Under the pieces are notes generated by a model that saw only the letters and a list, made by a program, of their open reading frames with translations, searched no databases and was not told the origin of the DNA. The translations under genes were made by a program, and so were the position numbers. Source: JAWLHU01 sp041690255 (GTDB lineage: Bacteria > Bacillota > Sulfobacillia > Symbiobacteriales > Symbiobacteriaceae). Taken from it: a stretch of DNA of 59,519 nucleotides. Where the stretch lies: contig JAWLHU010000024.1 in assembly GCA_041690255.1 (NCBI GenBank), positions 1-59,519 on the forward strand, written 5' to 3'. Below are positions 1-9,040 of the stretch, piece after piece (the first letter of the stretch is position 1; each line of letters opens with the position of its first letter).

Positions 1-138
1 ATCCCCTTTTTTGTCGAACCCAGCCCGAATATTCTGGACGGAGCCCGCGTTGGCCGAAAAACCGAGCTATCTGCCCAAAATCGGCGGGAGCAGGACACTA
101 AGATGAATAAACGGGGGAAGCGTTGGTACTCCTCCCCC

Positions 139-216
139 TTACAGGTTAAGGGAAAGGAGCTTTAGCAGGAGCGCCAGAAGCAGGATCCAAAAGATCCTTC
201 TATCCAGCTCGCTCAT
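139..216 (-). CDS. 25-aa hydrophobic peptide ORF (putative)
   Basis: Short ORF reading MSELDRRIFWILLLALL and ending LKLLSLNL: a charged N-terminus followed by one membrane-spanning stretch. An AAAGGGGGTG ribosome site lies 6 bases upstream of the ATG. It lies downstream of the PaaK-like gene on the same strand but after that gene's terminator-like hairpin. I do not recognise a family. The Shine-Dalgarno match and the amphipathic/hydrophobic composition are the only support; it could also be chance. Confidence 0.35.
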   Translation of the reverse strand: MSELDRRIFWILLLALLLKLLSLNL

Positions 217-259
217 GCGGACACCCCCTTTCCGTTCAACAAGGAGGCCGCCACCAAGA

Positions 260-302
260 AATACGAGGGCATCTGCGATTGGCTCGCGGATCCCCTCGTA
301 TT
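260..302 (-). terminator. Hairpin terminator after the PaaK-like gene
   Basis: Perfect 10-bp inverted repeat AATACGAGGG (260-269) / CCCTCGTATT (293-302) with a 23-base loop. On the minus strand it is followed by TTTCTTGG. It lies 30 bases beyond the stop of the ligase gene. Confidence 0.5.
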
Positions 303-331
303 ACTTCGCGCCCGCTTTCCCCCACAAAGTG

Positions 332-1711
332 CTACCGCTTCACCTCGGACCAGACATGCTTGAACTTGCCACTCTGCGGATGCGGCTGCGGCGCCTCTGC
401 CGCACGCTCAATCGAAACGCCCTGCAGCCCCTGGGCCAAGAGGTAGGCGCTGAGCCGCCGCTGCGCTTCAGCGAAGACCGCTGGCTCCTGCCCGGCCTCC
501 TTCGCCTCCAGCCGCATCACCAACCGGTCAGGAGCGGTCTGGATCACCTGGAACCTGCCCATGCCGGGGGTCTCCTTCCCTACGGCGAAGAGGCCCAGCG
601 GGAGAATCCGCCGCGTGGCGCCATCGGCGCCGGTCAGGGTGAGGGTCTCGTCGGTACGCCCCTCGATCTTGACCGCCATCATCGGGCTGCCGCAGGCGCA
701 GGGGGACCCCTTGACGAGGATCCGATCGCCCAGTTCATAGCGGATGATCGGCTGAACCTTATTCGTCAGGTTGGTGACCAGGCAGGAGTAGGAGAGCTTG
801 CCCGCCGGGGTCGGGCTGCCGTCAGCCTCGATCGGCTCGAGGATCACATAGTCCTCGTTGATATGCATCCAGCCGTGCTCGCATTCGAAGCCCATGTTGC
901 CCACCTCGGAGCAGCCGTAGGTGGATGTGATTCGCGCCTCGGGCCAGGCCGCATGGAGCTCGGCCCGCATCTCGGGGGAGGTCCATTCCCCGCCACAAGT
1001 GATGATCGCCGGGTCGATACGGAGGCGTCCGGCCCGCTGCTCATCGGCCAGGAGCACCAGGGCGGTCGGGTAGCCGCCGAGCATGGCGGGCTTGAACCGG
1101 TTCAGATTCTCGACGAGCTGCGGCACCGGGTCAAGAATGGAGAAGATCCGGCTGGAGCGGGCCTGCAGGGGGTTGCTCTTCCGGAGGCGCTCGGTCAGGG
1201 AATATCCCAGGTAGTGGCCGCCGGTGGCGTAGACGCCGGCCATGCGCTTGCCGTTCTTCATGATCTTCCAGAGGTCTCCGCCGCCGTACGGGCCGCGGGC
1301 CAGGCTGGTGCCGGCCAGCACATCCTCCAGGCTGGCATCGTGGACCAGGATCGCCGGCGCACCCGAGGAGCCGGAGGTCGTGAAGAGCAGGTACTTCTCC
1401 AGGAAGGTCCGGCCGATCTGGGCGAGGTCGTGGGCGAATGCCTCGGCCTTCTCGCGGGTGATCGCTGGATCGGTCACCCACTCGTCGAAGTGGGCCATCA
1501 TCTCGGGTTTTGTGACAGGGGGCAACTGTGCGAGATCGACGGGGCCATCGGGCAGATGTAGGTACTTGCGGGCGTAGTAGCGGGAGTGACTCCGGGCGTA
1601 GGCGACCAGTTCGGCGAGCCGCTCCTGCTGGCGGGCCACGATCGCCTCCCGACCTCCCCGGTCAAGGCGGCGGCATTCCCAGGCGACGGCGAGGGTAGAG
1701 AGCTTGGACAT
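332..1711 (-). CDS. PaaK/CapK-family adenylate-forming ligase
   Basis: 459-aa protein of the phenylacetate-CoA ligase / coenzyme F390 synthetase / CapK group, which activates a carboxylate as acyl-AMP for transfer to a thiol or amine. Visible motifs are the P-loop-like TTSGSSGAPA (near residue 112), YGCSEVG (near 265), the RYELGD motif that precedes the C-terminal lobe, and a C-terminal SGKFKHV with the expected catalytic Lys. A CACG pair and CEHG suggest a bound metal as in some PaaK relatives. The ATG at 1711 has GGGAGG 9 bases upstream. It is divergent from the LuxR regulator at 1887, which may control it. The substrate cannot be told from sequence; no phenylacetate degradation genes are nearby, so a cell-surface or secondary-metabolite role is as likely as PaaK activity. 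Confidence 0.8.
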   Translation of the reverse strand: MSKLSTLAVAWECRRLDRGGREAIVARQQERLAELVAYARSHSRYYARKYLHLPDGPVDLAQLPPVTKPEMMAHFDEWVTDPAITREKAEAFAHDLAQIGRTFLEKYLLFTTSGSSGAPAILVHDASLEDVLAGTSLARGPYGGGDLWKIMKNGKRMAGVYATGGHYLGYSLTERLRKSNPLQARSSRIFSILDPVPQLVENLNRFKPAMLGGYPTALVLLADEQRAGRLRIDPAIITCGGEWTSPEMRAELHAAWPEARITSTYGCSEVGNMGFECEHGWMHINEDYVILEPIEADGSPTPAGKLSYSCLVTNLTNKVQPIIRYELGDRILVKGSPCACGSPMMAVKIEGRTDETLTLTGADGATRRILPLGLFAVGKETPGMGRFQVIQTAPDRLVMRLEAKEAGQEPAVFAEAQRRLSAYLLAQGLQGVSIERAAEAPQPHPQSGKFKHVWSEVKR

Positions 1712-1771
1712 TATGCGGAACCTCCCTTCGTGCTTACGGTTTCATCATATCGCCTGGCCACTGGGGCGTCG

Positions 1772-1787
1772 CCTATCGATCGATAGG
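1772..1787. promoter_or_regulatory. 16-bp perfect palindrome in divergent promoter region
   Basis: CCTATCGATCGATAGG is perfectly self-complementary and lies between the divergent ligase and LuxR genes. A related half, CTATCGAT, recurs at about 1844-1851. It is a candidate operator for the adjacent MalT-type regulator or another dimeric regulator. Function is inferred from position only. Confidence 0.4.
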
Positions 1788-1886
1788 GTGCGCGGTAGGT
1801 TCCTCCAGCGAACGGAGAGGAGGTTCCCCTATCTCCATCCAACTCTATCGATGTACCGTGATCCTTCGTCCGGAGGTGGATCTGGC

Positions 1887-4256
1887 TTGACTACGCCGCT
1901 TGTGCGCACCAAATGGATGACGCCGCTGCCCTCCCACGCACTCATTGAACGTCCTCGCCTGCTGGGGCGCCTGAACGAGAGCCAGAGCCACCGGCTGACG
2001 CTGCTCACCGCCCCGGTGGGCTCGGGCAAGACCGCCCTGCTGAGCCAGTGGTGCGCCGGCCGGAGCGACGTGGCCTGGCTCTCCCTGGACGAGTCCGATG
2101 CGGAACCCGGGCGCTTCGCCGCCTACCTGGCGCAGGCGCTGGGTATGGAGGGCGAGGTGGAGGTGGAAGCGCTGCCCGCCCAGTTGATCAACCGGCTGGC
2201 CGGGCTGGAGCAGGAGTTCACCCTCGTGTTGGATGATTACCACCTGGCCGATCACCCGTGGATTCGCCGCTTGATGGTCACGCTCCTGGACCGGCTGCCA
2301 CCTCGCTTTCACCTGGTGATCGCCGTACAGGGGGAGCCGGCCCTGCCGCTGGCCCGGCTGCGGGCGCAGCGGGCGCTCTGCGAGATCACCGCCCGGGAGC
2401 TGGCGCTGACGCGGCCGGAGATCGCCCAACTCCTCCAGGGGCTCGATCTGCACCTGCCCGAGCAGGCCCTGGCCATCCTCCAGGAGCGGACCGAAGGCTG
2501 GGCGGCGGGGGTTCAACTGGCGGCCCTCTCGCTGCAGGCGGAGCCGGATTTGGTGGCGGCGGTGGACTCGATACGAGGAGATCAGCGCTTTATCTTCGAC
2601 TATCTGGCCGAGGAGGTCTTTGCGCGCGTCCCTGACCCGGTCCAGTACTTCCTCCTGCAGACGGCCCATCTGGCCCGGGTCTCCGGCCCGCTGGCCGATG
2701 CGGTCACGCTGATGGACGGCTCCCAGCAGATGCTGGAGGAGTTGGAGCGGCTCGGGCTATTCGTCTCCCCGCTGGATCAGGGGCGGCGCTGGTGGCGATA
2801 CCATCCGCTCTTCGCCCAGTTCCTGCGGCAGCAGTGGGGCCGTGAGCATGGAGGCGACCTGGCCGAGCTTCACCGGCGGGCGGCTGCCTGGTTCGCGGCA
2901 GATGGCGACCTGCAGGCGGCCGTGGACCACTGGCTGGCAGCAGGGGAGCACGAGGAGGCGGCGGAGGTGCTGCTCCACTGGGCGCCCTCGCTCCTTAGCC
3001 GGGGCGAGGTGACCACCCTTCTGCGCCTCTCCGCCCGGCTCCGGCCGGAGGCGGTGGGGGTACGGCCCCGGCTGGCGCTGCAGATCGCCTGGGCACATCT
3101 CATGGCGAACCAGGCCGACGGGGCGGCCCGCTGGCTGGCGGGGGCGGGGCTGGACGACGAGTTGGCAGGGCTGGGCGGTGGCGCACCGAACGGTATCCCT
3201 CCGGGGGAGGTGGCCGCTGCTCGGGCGATGCTGGCCCTCCTGCGCGGTAATCTGCCCGGGGCCGTTGCTCACGGGCGCCGGGCCCTGCTGGATCTGCCCG
3301 CCGAGAGCCACGGGCTGCGGGCATCCACCGCCCAGATGCTGGGCCGGGTCGCCTGGATCCAGGGAGACCTTGGGGCTGCCGCACAGGCCTACGAGCAGGC
3401 GGTCACCTGCGGCGGGCAGAGCGGGCGAACGCTCCCCACGCTCTCCGCCCGCTTCAACCTGTGCCATGCCCGGGCGATGCAGGGAGAGCTGCGGCAGGCC
3501 GTCGCCGGGTACGAGCAGGCGCTGGCGGAGGCAGCTTCGGCCGGGCTGACCGAGCAGCCGGTCGTCGCACTGGGCGAACTCTGGCTGGCGGAAGCGCTGC
3601 TGGAGCAGGGCGAGACGGCCCGGGCTCAGACCCACGCCGAGCATGGACTGGCGCTGGTCAGGCCCATTGGAAACCCCGAGGCGCTGGCCCACGGGCTGCT
3701 TACGCTCGCCCGGGTCTATCTCGCCCTGGGCGAGCCCGTTGCCGCCCGCCCGCTGGTGGCGGAGGCCCTGGGGCTGGGGCGAATTCGCTCCTACGTCGAG
3801 GCGGTGGAGGCCAGCCTGCTCCAAGCCGAGGGGGATCTCGCCGGCCTGGGCCGCTGGGTCGATGCCTTTGACCGGCAGGCCCCTCCCCGCCTCCAGACCG
3901 AGCTGGAGCAGATCACCCTTGGCCGGGCGCTCCTCGCCCTGGGCCGGGCAGATGAGGCGCGTGAGCATCTGCTCCGCCTGGCCCAGAGCGCCGAGCGGCA
4001 GGGCTGGGGCGCCGTCGCAGCCAGGGCCCGGGCGCTGCTGGCCGAGGCACAGCCCGCCACGGGCCCCCTCAGCCAGCGGGAGATGGACGTCCTCCGCCTC
4101 CTGGCCGAGGGGGCTGCCAACCAGGAGATCGCCCGCCGGCTCTTCCTGACCGAGGGGACTGCGAAGTGGCATATCCACAACATCCTGGCCAAACTGGAGG
4201 CCCGGACCCGGACCGAGGCGGTGGCCAGGGCCCGGAGCTTGCGGATTCTTCCCTGA
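1887..4256 (+). CDS. MalT-type LuxR-family transcriptional regulator
   Basis: Large ATP-binding regulator. I choose the TTG at 1887, which gives 789 aa: GGAGGTG lies 8-9 bases upstream, and the resulting start TTPLVRTKWMTPLP is the typical opening of MalT-like proteins, whereas upstream ATG codons lack a ribosome site. Domains: STAND/AAA ATPase with Walker A APVGSGKTALL and LVLDDYHL, a winged-helix/arm region ending near the WWRYHPLFAQFL motif typical of this family, a TPR-like helical repeat region rich in Ala/Leu, and a C-terminal LuxR helix-turn-helix (LSQREMDVLRLL ... NQEIARRLFLT). In this family an inducer bound by the TPR region releases ATP-dependent oligomerisation and DNA binding. 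The target and inducer are unknown; the divergent ligase gene is the obvious candidate. Confidence 0.85.
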   Translation: MTTPLVRTKWMTPLPSHALIERPRLLGRLNESQSHRLTLLTAPVGSGKTALLSQWCAGRSDVAWLSLDESDAEPGRFAAYLAQALGMEGEVEVEALPAQLINRLAGLEQEFTLVLDDYHLADHPWIRRLMVTLLDRLPPRFHLVIAVQGEPALPLARLRAQRALCEITARELALTRPEIAQLLQGLDLHLPEQALAILQERTEGWAAGVQLAALSLQAEPDLVAAVDSIRGDQRFIFDYLAEEVFARVPDPVQYFLLQTAHLARVSGPLADAVTLMDGSQQMLEELERLGLFVSPLDQGRRWWRYHPLFAQFLRQQWGREHGGDLAELHRRAAAWFAADGDLQAAVDHWLAAGEHEEAAEVLLHWAPSLLSRGEVTTLLRLSARLRPEAVGVRPRLALQIAWAHLMANQADGAARWLAGAGLDDELAGLGGGAPNGIPPGEVAAARAMLALLRGNLPGAVAHGRRALLDLPAESHGLRASTAQMLGRVAWIQGDLGAAAQAYEQAVTCGGQSGRTLPTLSARFNLCHARAMQGELRQAVAGYEQALAEAASAGLTEQPVVALGELWLAEALLEQGETARAQTHAEHGLALVRPIGNPEALAHGLLTLARVYLALGEPVAARPLVAEALGLGRIRSYVEAVEASLLQAEGDLAGLGRWVDAFDRQAPPRLQTELEQITLGRALLALGRADEAREHLLRLAQSAERQGWGAVAARARALLAEAQPATGPLSQREMDVLRLLAEGAANQEIARRLFLTEGTAKWHIHNILAKLEARTRTEAVARARSLRILP

Positions 4257-4356
4257 CTTCCGGCAGACGAAGCACCAATCTGTTTGCTCCGAATTCGATC
4301 CTGCGGTAAACTGAGAGGTGGACTTTTGGGGTGGCAGAGGCCAAAGGAGGATCCCC

Positions 4357-5493
4357 GTGCAGGAACAGACCGGCTACGTGCCGATGAAGATCGCCGATCC
4401 CAGCCTGCTCTTCGAGGCGGCCGGGAAGCGCCCCCTGGTGGGCATGACCATGGCGGAGATGACCAGCTTCGTGCAGGAGCTGGGCGAGCCCAAGTTCCGG
4501 GCGAAGCAGCTATTCCAGTGGGTCTATCAGAAGGGCGTCAAGTCCTTCGATCTCATGACGAATCTCTCCGCCGCCTTCCGGCAGAAGCTGGCGGAGCAGT
4601 CCGTCCTCCAGCTCATGGAGCGGGAGGTGGAGCAGCATGCCGAACCGACGGACACGACCAAGTACCTCTTCCGGCTCTTTGACGGCCAGAAGGTGGAGTC
4701 GGTCCTCATGCGCCACAGCTACGGCAACTCGGTCTGCATTACCACCCAGGTTGGCTGCCGCATGGGCTGCACCTTCTGCGCCTCCACCTTTGGCGGCCTG
4801 GTCCGGAACTTAACGGCGGGGGAAATCGTCGATCAGATAGTCATGATGCAGCAGGATCTCCCCGAGGGGGAGCGGATTGGCCACGTGGTCCTCATGGGCT
4901 CCGGCGAGCCACTGGAGAACTACGACCACGTCCTCAGGGCGGTCCGGCTCATGCATGACCCCGATGGATTGAACATCGGCTACCGGCATATTACTCTCTC
5001 GACCTCTGGAATCGTACCGGCCATGCGCCAGCTTGCCGATGAGGGGCTTCCCATGACCCTGGCCCTCTCGCTGCACGCACCGAACAACGACCTGCGCCAG
5101 CAACTCATGCCGGTCGCCCGGATCTGGCCGATCGAAGAGGTGCTGGATGCGGCCCGGGCCTATGGCGAGCAGACCGGCCGGCGGGTGACCTACGAGTACA
5201 TTCTGATCGATGAGGTCAACGACAAGCCGGAGCATGCCGGCGAGCTGGCGGCACTCCTGAAGGGCTCCCTGGCTCATGTGAACCTGATCCCCATGAACCC
5301 GGTGGCCGAGCGGCCCCAGTACCAGCGGCCGGGCATCGACCGGGTCAACCGTTTCAAGGAGATGCTCGAAGAGAAGGGCATAGCCACGACGGTGCGGCGT
5401 GAGATGGGTGGAGATATTGACGCCGCCTGCGGCCAGCTCCGGAACCGGGTCCAGCGAGAGCGAGGCGCCTCTAGGAGTACTTTGAGGAGTTGA
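4357..5493 (+). CDS. rlmN: 23S rRNA/tRNA adenine-C2 methyltransferase RlmN
   Basis: Radical-SAM methyltransferase modifying A2503 of 23S rRNA and A37 of some tRNAs. The GTG at 4357 follows AAAGGAGG by 6 bases, giving 378 aa, the usual family length. The 4Fe-4S motif CRMGCTFC gives Cys134, Cys138 and Cys141. The two catalytic cysteines are also present: Cys127 (seven residues before the cluster, as in E. coli Cys118) and Cys358 in ACGQL. The GSGEPLENYD SAM-binding motif is intact. It heads the operon rlmN-prpC-prkC-rsgA-rpe, whose order matches Bacillus. Confidence 0.97.
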   Translation: MQEQTGYVPMKIADPSLLFEAAGKRPLVGMTMAEMTSFVQELGEPKFRAKQLFQWVYQKGVKSFDLMTNLSAAFRQKLAEQSVLQLMEREVEQHAEPTDTTKYLFRLFDGQKVESVLMRHSYGNSVCITTQVGCRMGCTFCASTFGGLVRNLTAGEIVDQIVMMQQDLPEGERIGHVVLMGSGEPLENYDHVLRAVRLMHDPDGLNIGYRHITLSTSGIVPAMRQLADEGLPMTLALSLHAPNNDLRQQLMPVARIWPIEEVLDAARAYGEQTGRRVTYEYILIDEVNDKPEHAGELAALLKGSLAHVNLIPMNPVAERPQYQRPGIDRVNRFKEMLEEKGIATTVRREMGGDIDAACGQLRNRVQRERGASRSTLRS

Positions 5494-5499
5494 ACCCAC

Positions 5500-6246
5500 G
5501 TGAGGCTGATCCATGGTGAGCGGACCGACCCCGGCCTCGTCAGACCGAGCAACCAGGATGCCTATGCCGTCGAACCGCTCGACCTTCCGGGCGGCGGGGC
5601 GCTGCTGATCGTGGCGGACGGAATGGGCGGGTATGACGGGGGTGAGGTCGCCTCCCGGCTGGCAGTCGATACGGTCAAGACGAGCGTCCTGACCGGACTC
5701 CCTTCCTGGCTGGCGAACGGTGGCCTGGCCAGTGGCCTGCACGAGGCCGTCTGTGCAGCGAACCGAGTAATCCTGCAGGCCCAGGTGGACCGGCCCGACA
5801 TCTCCTCCATGGGGACGACGGTGACCGCCGTGCTGGTACACGGGGAGCGCCTCCTGGTCTGCCATGTGGGCGACTCGAAGGCCTTTCTGATCGGCTCCGG
5901 CGAGGGCCGGCAGATCACATCGGACCACAATGTGCCCGGCGAGTTGCTCCTGAGTGGGCATTTGACCGCCGAGCAGGCTGCCGTTCACCCGCAGCGGCAC
6001 GTGCTGACACGGGCGCTCGGGGTGGAGGATTCGCTGCCGGTCGAGCAACTGGAGTTGCAGTGGCGGGCGGGTGACCTGCTCCTTCTCTGTACCGACGGGC
6101 TCTCCAACCTGGTCAGCCTCCCCGAGATCCAGTCCCTGGCATCCACCTGCGAACCGGCCATCCTCGTAGACAGGCTGGTGGATTTGGCCAACAACCGGGG
6201 CGGACATGACAACATTACGGTTCTGGCCGCCCGGTGGGAGGGGTAA
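5500..6246 (+). CDS. prpC: PP2C-type Ser/Thr phosphatase PrpC
   Basis: 248-aa metal-dependent protein phosphatase, the cognate phosphatase of the PASTA kinase encoded next. PP2C motifs are all visible: RPSNQDA, DGMGGYDGGEVAS, SMGTTVT, GDSKAFL, LLCTDGLSNLV and GGHDNIT, carrying the Asp residues that bind Mn/Mg. The start is GTG at 5500 with GAGGAG overlapping the end of rlmN, so translation is coupled. It ends 6 bases before the kinase start. Confidence 0.95.
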   Translation: MRLIHGERTDPGLVRPSNQDAYAVEPLDLPGGGALLIVADGMGGYDGGEVASRLAVDTVKTSVLTGLPSWLANGGLASGLHEAVCAANRVILQAQVDRPDISSMGTTVTAVLVHGERLLVCHVGDSKAFLIGSGEGRQITSDHNVPGELLLSGHLTAEQAAVHPQRHVLTRALGVEDSLPVEQLELQWRAGDLLLLCTDGLSNLVSLPEIQSLASTCEPAILVDRLVDLANNRGGHDNITVLAARWEG

Positions 6247-6252
6247 AGAAAG

Positions 6253-8136
6253 ATGATTGGTACGATACTTGGCAATCGCTATCGCATAGAAGAGCGGATT
6301 GGCGGCGGCGGCATGGCCCTGGTCTACCGGGCCTTCGACCTCCAACTCTCCCGCGACGTGGCCGTCAAGGTCCTGCGGGGCCAGTTCGGCAACGACGAGG
6401 AGTTCGTTCGCCGCTTCCGGCGGGAGGCCCAGAACGCTGCCAGCCTCTCCAATCCCAACGTTGTACAGATCTACGACGTCGGTGAGGAGAACGACACCTA
6501 CTACATCGTTATGGAGCTGATCCAGGGCAAGACCCTGAAGGCGATGATCCAGGAGCAGGGGCCGCTGCCCGTCAATCAGGCCTCCCGCATCGCCATGGAG
6601 ATCCTCGGGGCCATGGCCCATGCGCACTCGGCGCGGATCATCCACCGGGACATCAAGCCGCACAACATCCTGATCTCGAAGGATGGCCGCGTGAAGGTGA
6701 CCGACTTTGGCATCGCCCGGGCCACCACCACCGACACGGTGACCCACACGGGCTCGATCATGGGCTCGGCGCACTACTTCAGCCCGGAGCAGGCCAACGG
6801 CCAGCCCACCGGCGAGAAGTCCGATATCTACTCCCTGGGTGTCGTGCTCTATGAAATGGTGACCGGCAAGGTCCCCTTTCAGGGGGAGAGCCCCATTACC
6901 GTCGCCCTGAAGCACCTGCGGGACCGGGTTGTGCCCCCCTCGGAGCTGAACGCAGAGGTGCCCGTGGAGCTGGATGAGATCATCCTCCAGGCCATGGAGA
7001 AGGAGCCCGAGGATCGCTACGCCTCCGCCAACCAGATGCGCCAGGCGCTGGAACGGTTCCTGGACCTGCACGCTGCCGGCAAGACCCATATCAACTCGGG
7101 TGATTTCCCGACCATGGATATGCGGGCCGTGAAGAAGTCGCGCAAAGCCCGCACCAAGGCGGAGAGGGAGGCCGAAATGGAGGAGAAGCGGGAGCGTCGC
7201 TCCACCTGGATCTGGGTCCTGGCGGTGGCCCTGGTGGTCTTCGGCGGCATTGGCGCCGCCGCCTGGGGCGTCATGCGCTTTCTGGATGTCCCCGAGGTGG
7301 ACGTGCCTGAGATCGAGAATCTCTACATTACGCAGGCTCAGGACGAACTGACCGCGGCCAAGCTCCAGTGGAAGGTGCAGGCCGAGCAGTACAGTGATCT
7401 GCCCCAGCTCTACATCATCTCCGCCGACCCGGAGCCCAAGACGAAGGTAAAGCAGGGGGCGACGATCTACCTGATCGTCTCCAAGGGGCCGGAGGAGTTC
7501 GAGGTCCCCGACGTGAAGGGACAGTCGCTGGATGAGGCCCGCGTCACACTGGAGAACGCCCGGTTCACCGTTGCCCCGGACGTGAAGTACGTCCGCTCGA
7601 ATGAGCCGGAGGGCGAAGTGATTGGCATGGCACCGCCCGCCAAGGCCAAGCTGAAGAAGGGCGGCGAGGTGGAACTGACCGTCTCCAGCGGTCCGTTGCG
7701 GGTGCCCGACGTGGTCAGCAAGAGCCTCGAGGATGCGACCCGGCTGCTGACCGCCCAGGGCCTGAAGGTCGGTAACGTCGAAAACCGGCCCGACAACCGC
7801 ACCCAGAAGGGGACGGTCCTCGGCAGCAACCCGGTCAAGGGCACGCCCGCCACCCCCGGCCAGAGTGTGGACCTGGTGGTCTCCCTGGGCGGTGACCTGG
7901 GCCCCGGCACCGCCTTTACCAAGGAGCTGACCGTGCCCGGCGAGACGGGCAAGACCTCCAAGTTCCAGGTATTCCTGATCGATGTGATCAGTGGCGTGCA
8001 GAATGAGCGTCCCCTGACCGATGAGACCCTGCCGGCTGGCCAGAAGGTGACGATCACCGGCACATTCTACGGCCAGACCGCCTATCTGTTGATCAAGGTA
8101 GACAACGTGGAGCGGCTGCGGATTCCGCTGAAGTAA
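6253..8136 (+). CDS. prkC: PASTA-domain Ser/Thr protein kinase PrkC
   Basis: 627-aa membrane kinase sensing peptidoglycan fragments; in Bacillus it controls germination and cell-wall metabolism. Kinase domain residues about 10-270 contain GGGGMALVY, VAVKVL, the catalytic loop HRDIKPHNIL and DFGIA; the usual APE is SPEQ, as in other PrkC proteins. A basic juxtamembrane segment (KKSRKARTKAERE) is followed by one transmembrane helix at about 316-338. Outside are three PASTA repeats (about 346-412, 414-480, 482-550) and a C-terminal beta-rich tail of about 75 residues. The tail is beyond the PASTA region and may be a separate ligand-binding module, as in Staphylococcus PrkC, which ends in an Ig-like domain. 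Confidence 0.95.
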   Translation: MIGTILGNRYRIEERIGGGGMALVYRAFDLQLSRDVAVKVLRGQFGNDEEFVRRFRREAQNAASLSNPNVVQIYDVGEENDTYYIVMELIQGKTLKAMIQEQGPLPVNQASRIAMEILGAMAHAHSARIIHRDIKPHNILISKDGRVKVTDFGIARATTTDTVTHTGSIMGSAHYFSPEQANGQPTGEKSDIYSLGVVLYEMVTGKVPFQGESPITVALKHLRDRVVPPSELNAEVPVELDEIILQAMEKEPEDRYASANQMRQALERFLDLHAAGKTHINSGDFPTMDMRAVKKSRKARTKAEREAEMEEKRERRSTWIWVLAVALVVFGGIGAAAWGVMRFLDVPEVDVPEIENLYITQAQDELTAAKLQWKVQAEQYSDLPQLYIISADPEPKTKVKQGATIYLIVSKGPEEFEVPDVKGQSLDEARVTLENARFTVAPDVKYVRSNEPEGEVIGMAPPAKAKLKKGGEVELTVSSGPLRVPDVVSKSLEDATRLLTAQGLKVGNVENRPDNRTQKGTVLGSNPVKGTPATPGQSVDLVVSLGGDLGPGTAFTKELTVPGETGKTSKFQVFLIDVISGVQNERPLTDETLPAGQKVTITGTFYGQTAYLLIKVDNVERLRIPLK

Positions 8137-8155
8137 GCGAGAAAGGAGCTGTTCT

Positions 8156-9034
8156 GTGCCGATAGGACAGGTTGTTCGATCCCACAGCAATATCTATTAC
8201 GTCCTGGTCGATGGCCAGGAGATCGAGTGCCGGCCCCGGGGGAAGTTCCGCCTGGACAAGCTCCAGGTCCGGACCGGCGACCAGGTGGAGATCCAGATTG
8301 AAAGCGACGGCGAGGGCAGGATCGAGTCGGTCCTGCCCCGCAAGAATGTCCTGGAGCGGCCGCCCGTGGCCAATGTGGACCAGGCGGTCATCGTCTTCAC
8401 CCTGCAGGAGCCGGTTGCCGACTACCCCTTCCTGGACCGGGTGCTGATCCACGTCGAGCAGGCGGGGGTCACCCCCCTGATCCTCCTGAACAAGGTGGAT
8501 CTGCTCGAACCGGAGATGGTGGAGGGGTTCCTGCGCAGCTACGGGGAGCAGGTGGGCTACACGGTCCTGAGCCTGTCGGCCAAGGCGGGAAAGGGACTGG
8601 ATGCGCTCCGCCCTCACTTGACCGGCAAGGTATCCGTGCTGGCCGGCCACTCAGGGGTTGGTAAGTCCCGGCTGATCCGGGCACTGGAGCCCGACCGCGA
8701 CGACGTGAAGGTGGGTGCCCTCTCCGCAAAGATGGGGCGCGGCAAGCATACCACCCGGCATGTCGAACTGATCCCGCTCTCCAGCGGTGGGTTGATCGCC
8801 GATGCCCCGGGCTTTACCTATCTGGAGTTTCAGAATATCGACAAGTGGAGCCTCCGGGATCACTTCCCCGAGTTCCAGGCGCGGCTTGGGCAGTGCCGCT
8901 TTGACGACTGCCTGCACCGCAAGGAGCCAGACTGCGCCGTGCGGGCGGCGGTGGAGGCGGGGGAGATCCCGCAGAGCCGCCACGAGAATTACCTGCTGTT
9001 CCTGGCCGAAGTCGAAGCGATGAAAAGGTGGTAG
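8156..9034 (+). CDS. rsgA: Small ribosomal subunit biogenesis GTPase RsgA
   Basis: 292-aa circularly permuted GTPase acting late in 30S maturation. The order of motifs proves the permutation: NKVDLLE (G4), SAKAGKG (G5), then GHSGVGKS (G1/P-loop), GRGKHTT (G2) and DAPGF (G3). An N-terminal OB fold precedes them, and the C-terminal zinc knuckle CRFDDCLHRKEPDC follows. The GTG start at 8156 has AAAGGAGC upstream. Operonic between prkC and rpe. Confidence 0.96.
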   Translation: MPIGQVVRSHSNIYYVLVDGQEIECRPRGKFRLDKLQVRTGDQVEIQIESDGEGRIESVLPRKNVLERPPVANVDQAVIVFTLQEPVADYPFLDRVLIHVEQAGVTPLILLNKVDLLEPEMVEGFLRSYGEQVGYTVLSLSAKAGKGLDALRPHLTGKVSVLAGHSGVGKSRLIRALEPDRDDVKVGALSAKMGRGKHTTRHVELIPLSSGGLIADAPGFTYLEFQNIDKWSLRDHFPEFQARLGQCRFDDCLHRKEPDCAVRAAVEAGEIPQSRHENYLLFLAEVEAMKRW

Positions 9035-9040
9035 CCACAC

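Noticed and set aside
1..138. Possible regulatory element around TTTTTTGTCGAA at the left edge and a 20-codon ORF at 103-165
   Set aside because: The element is cut by the window edge and cannot be judged; the ORF has no ribosome site or recognisable content.
4810..8190. 1126-codon minus-strand ORF across prpC/prkC
   Set aside because: Shadow of two clearly recognised plus-strand genes; its composition is rich in Gly/His/Leu/Gln with no family motifs.
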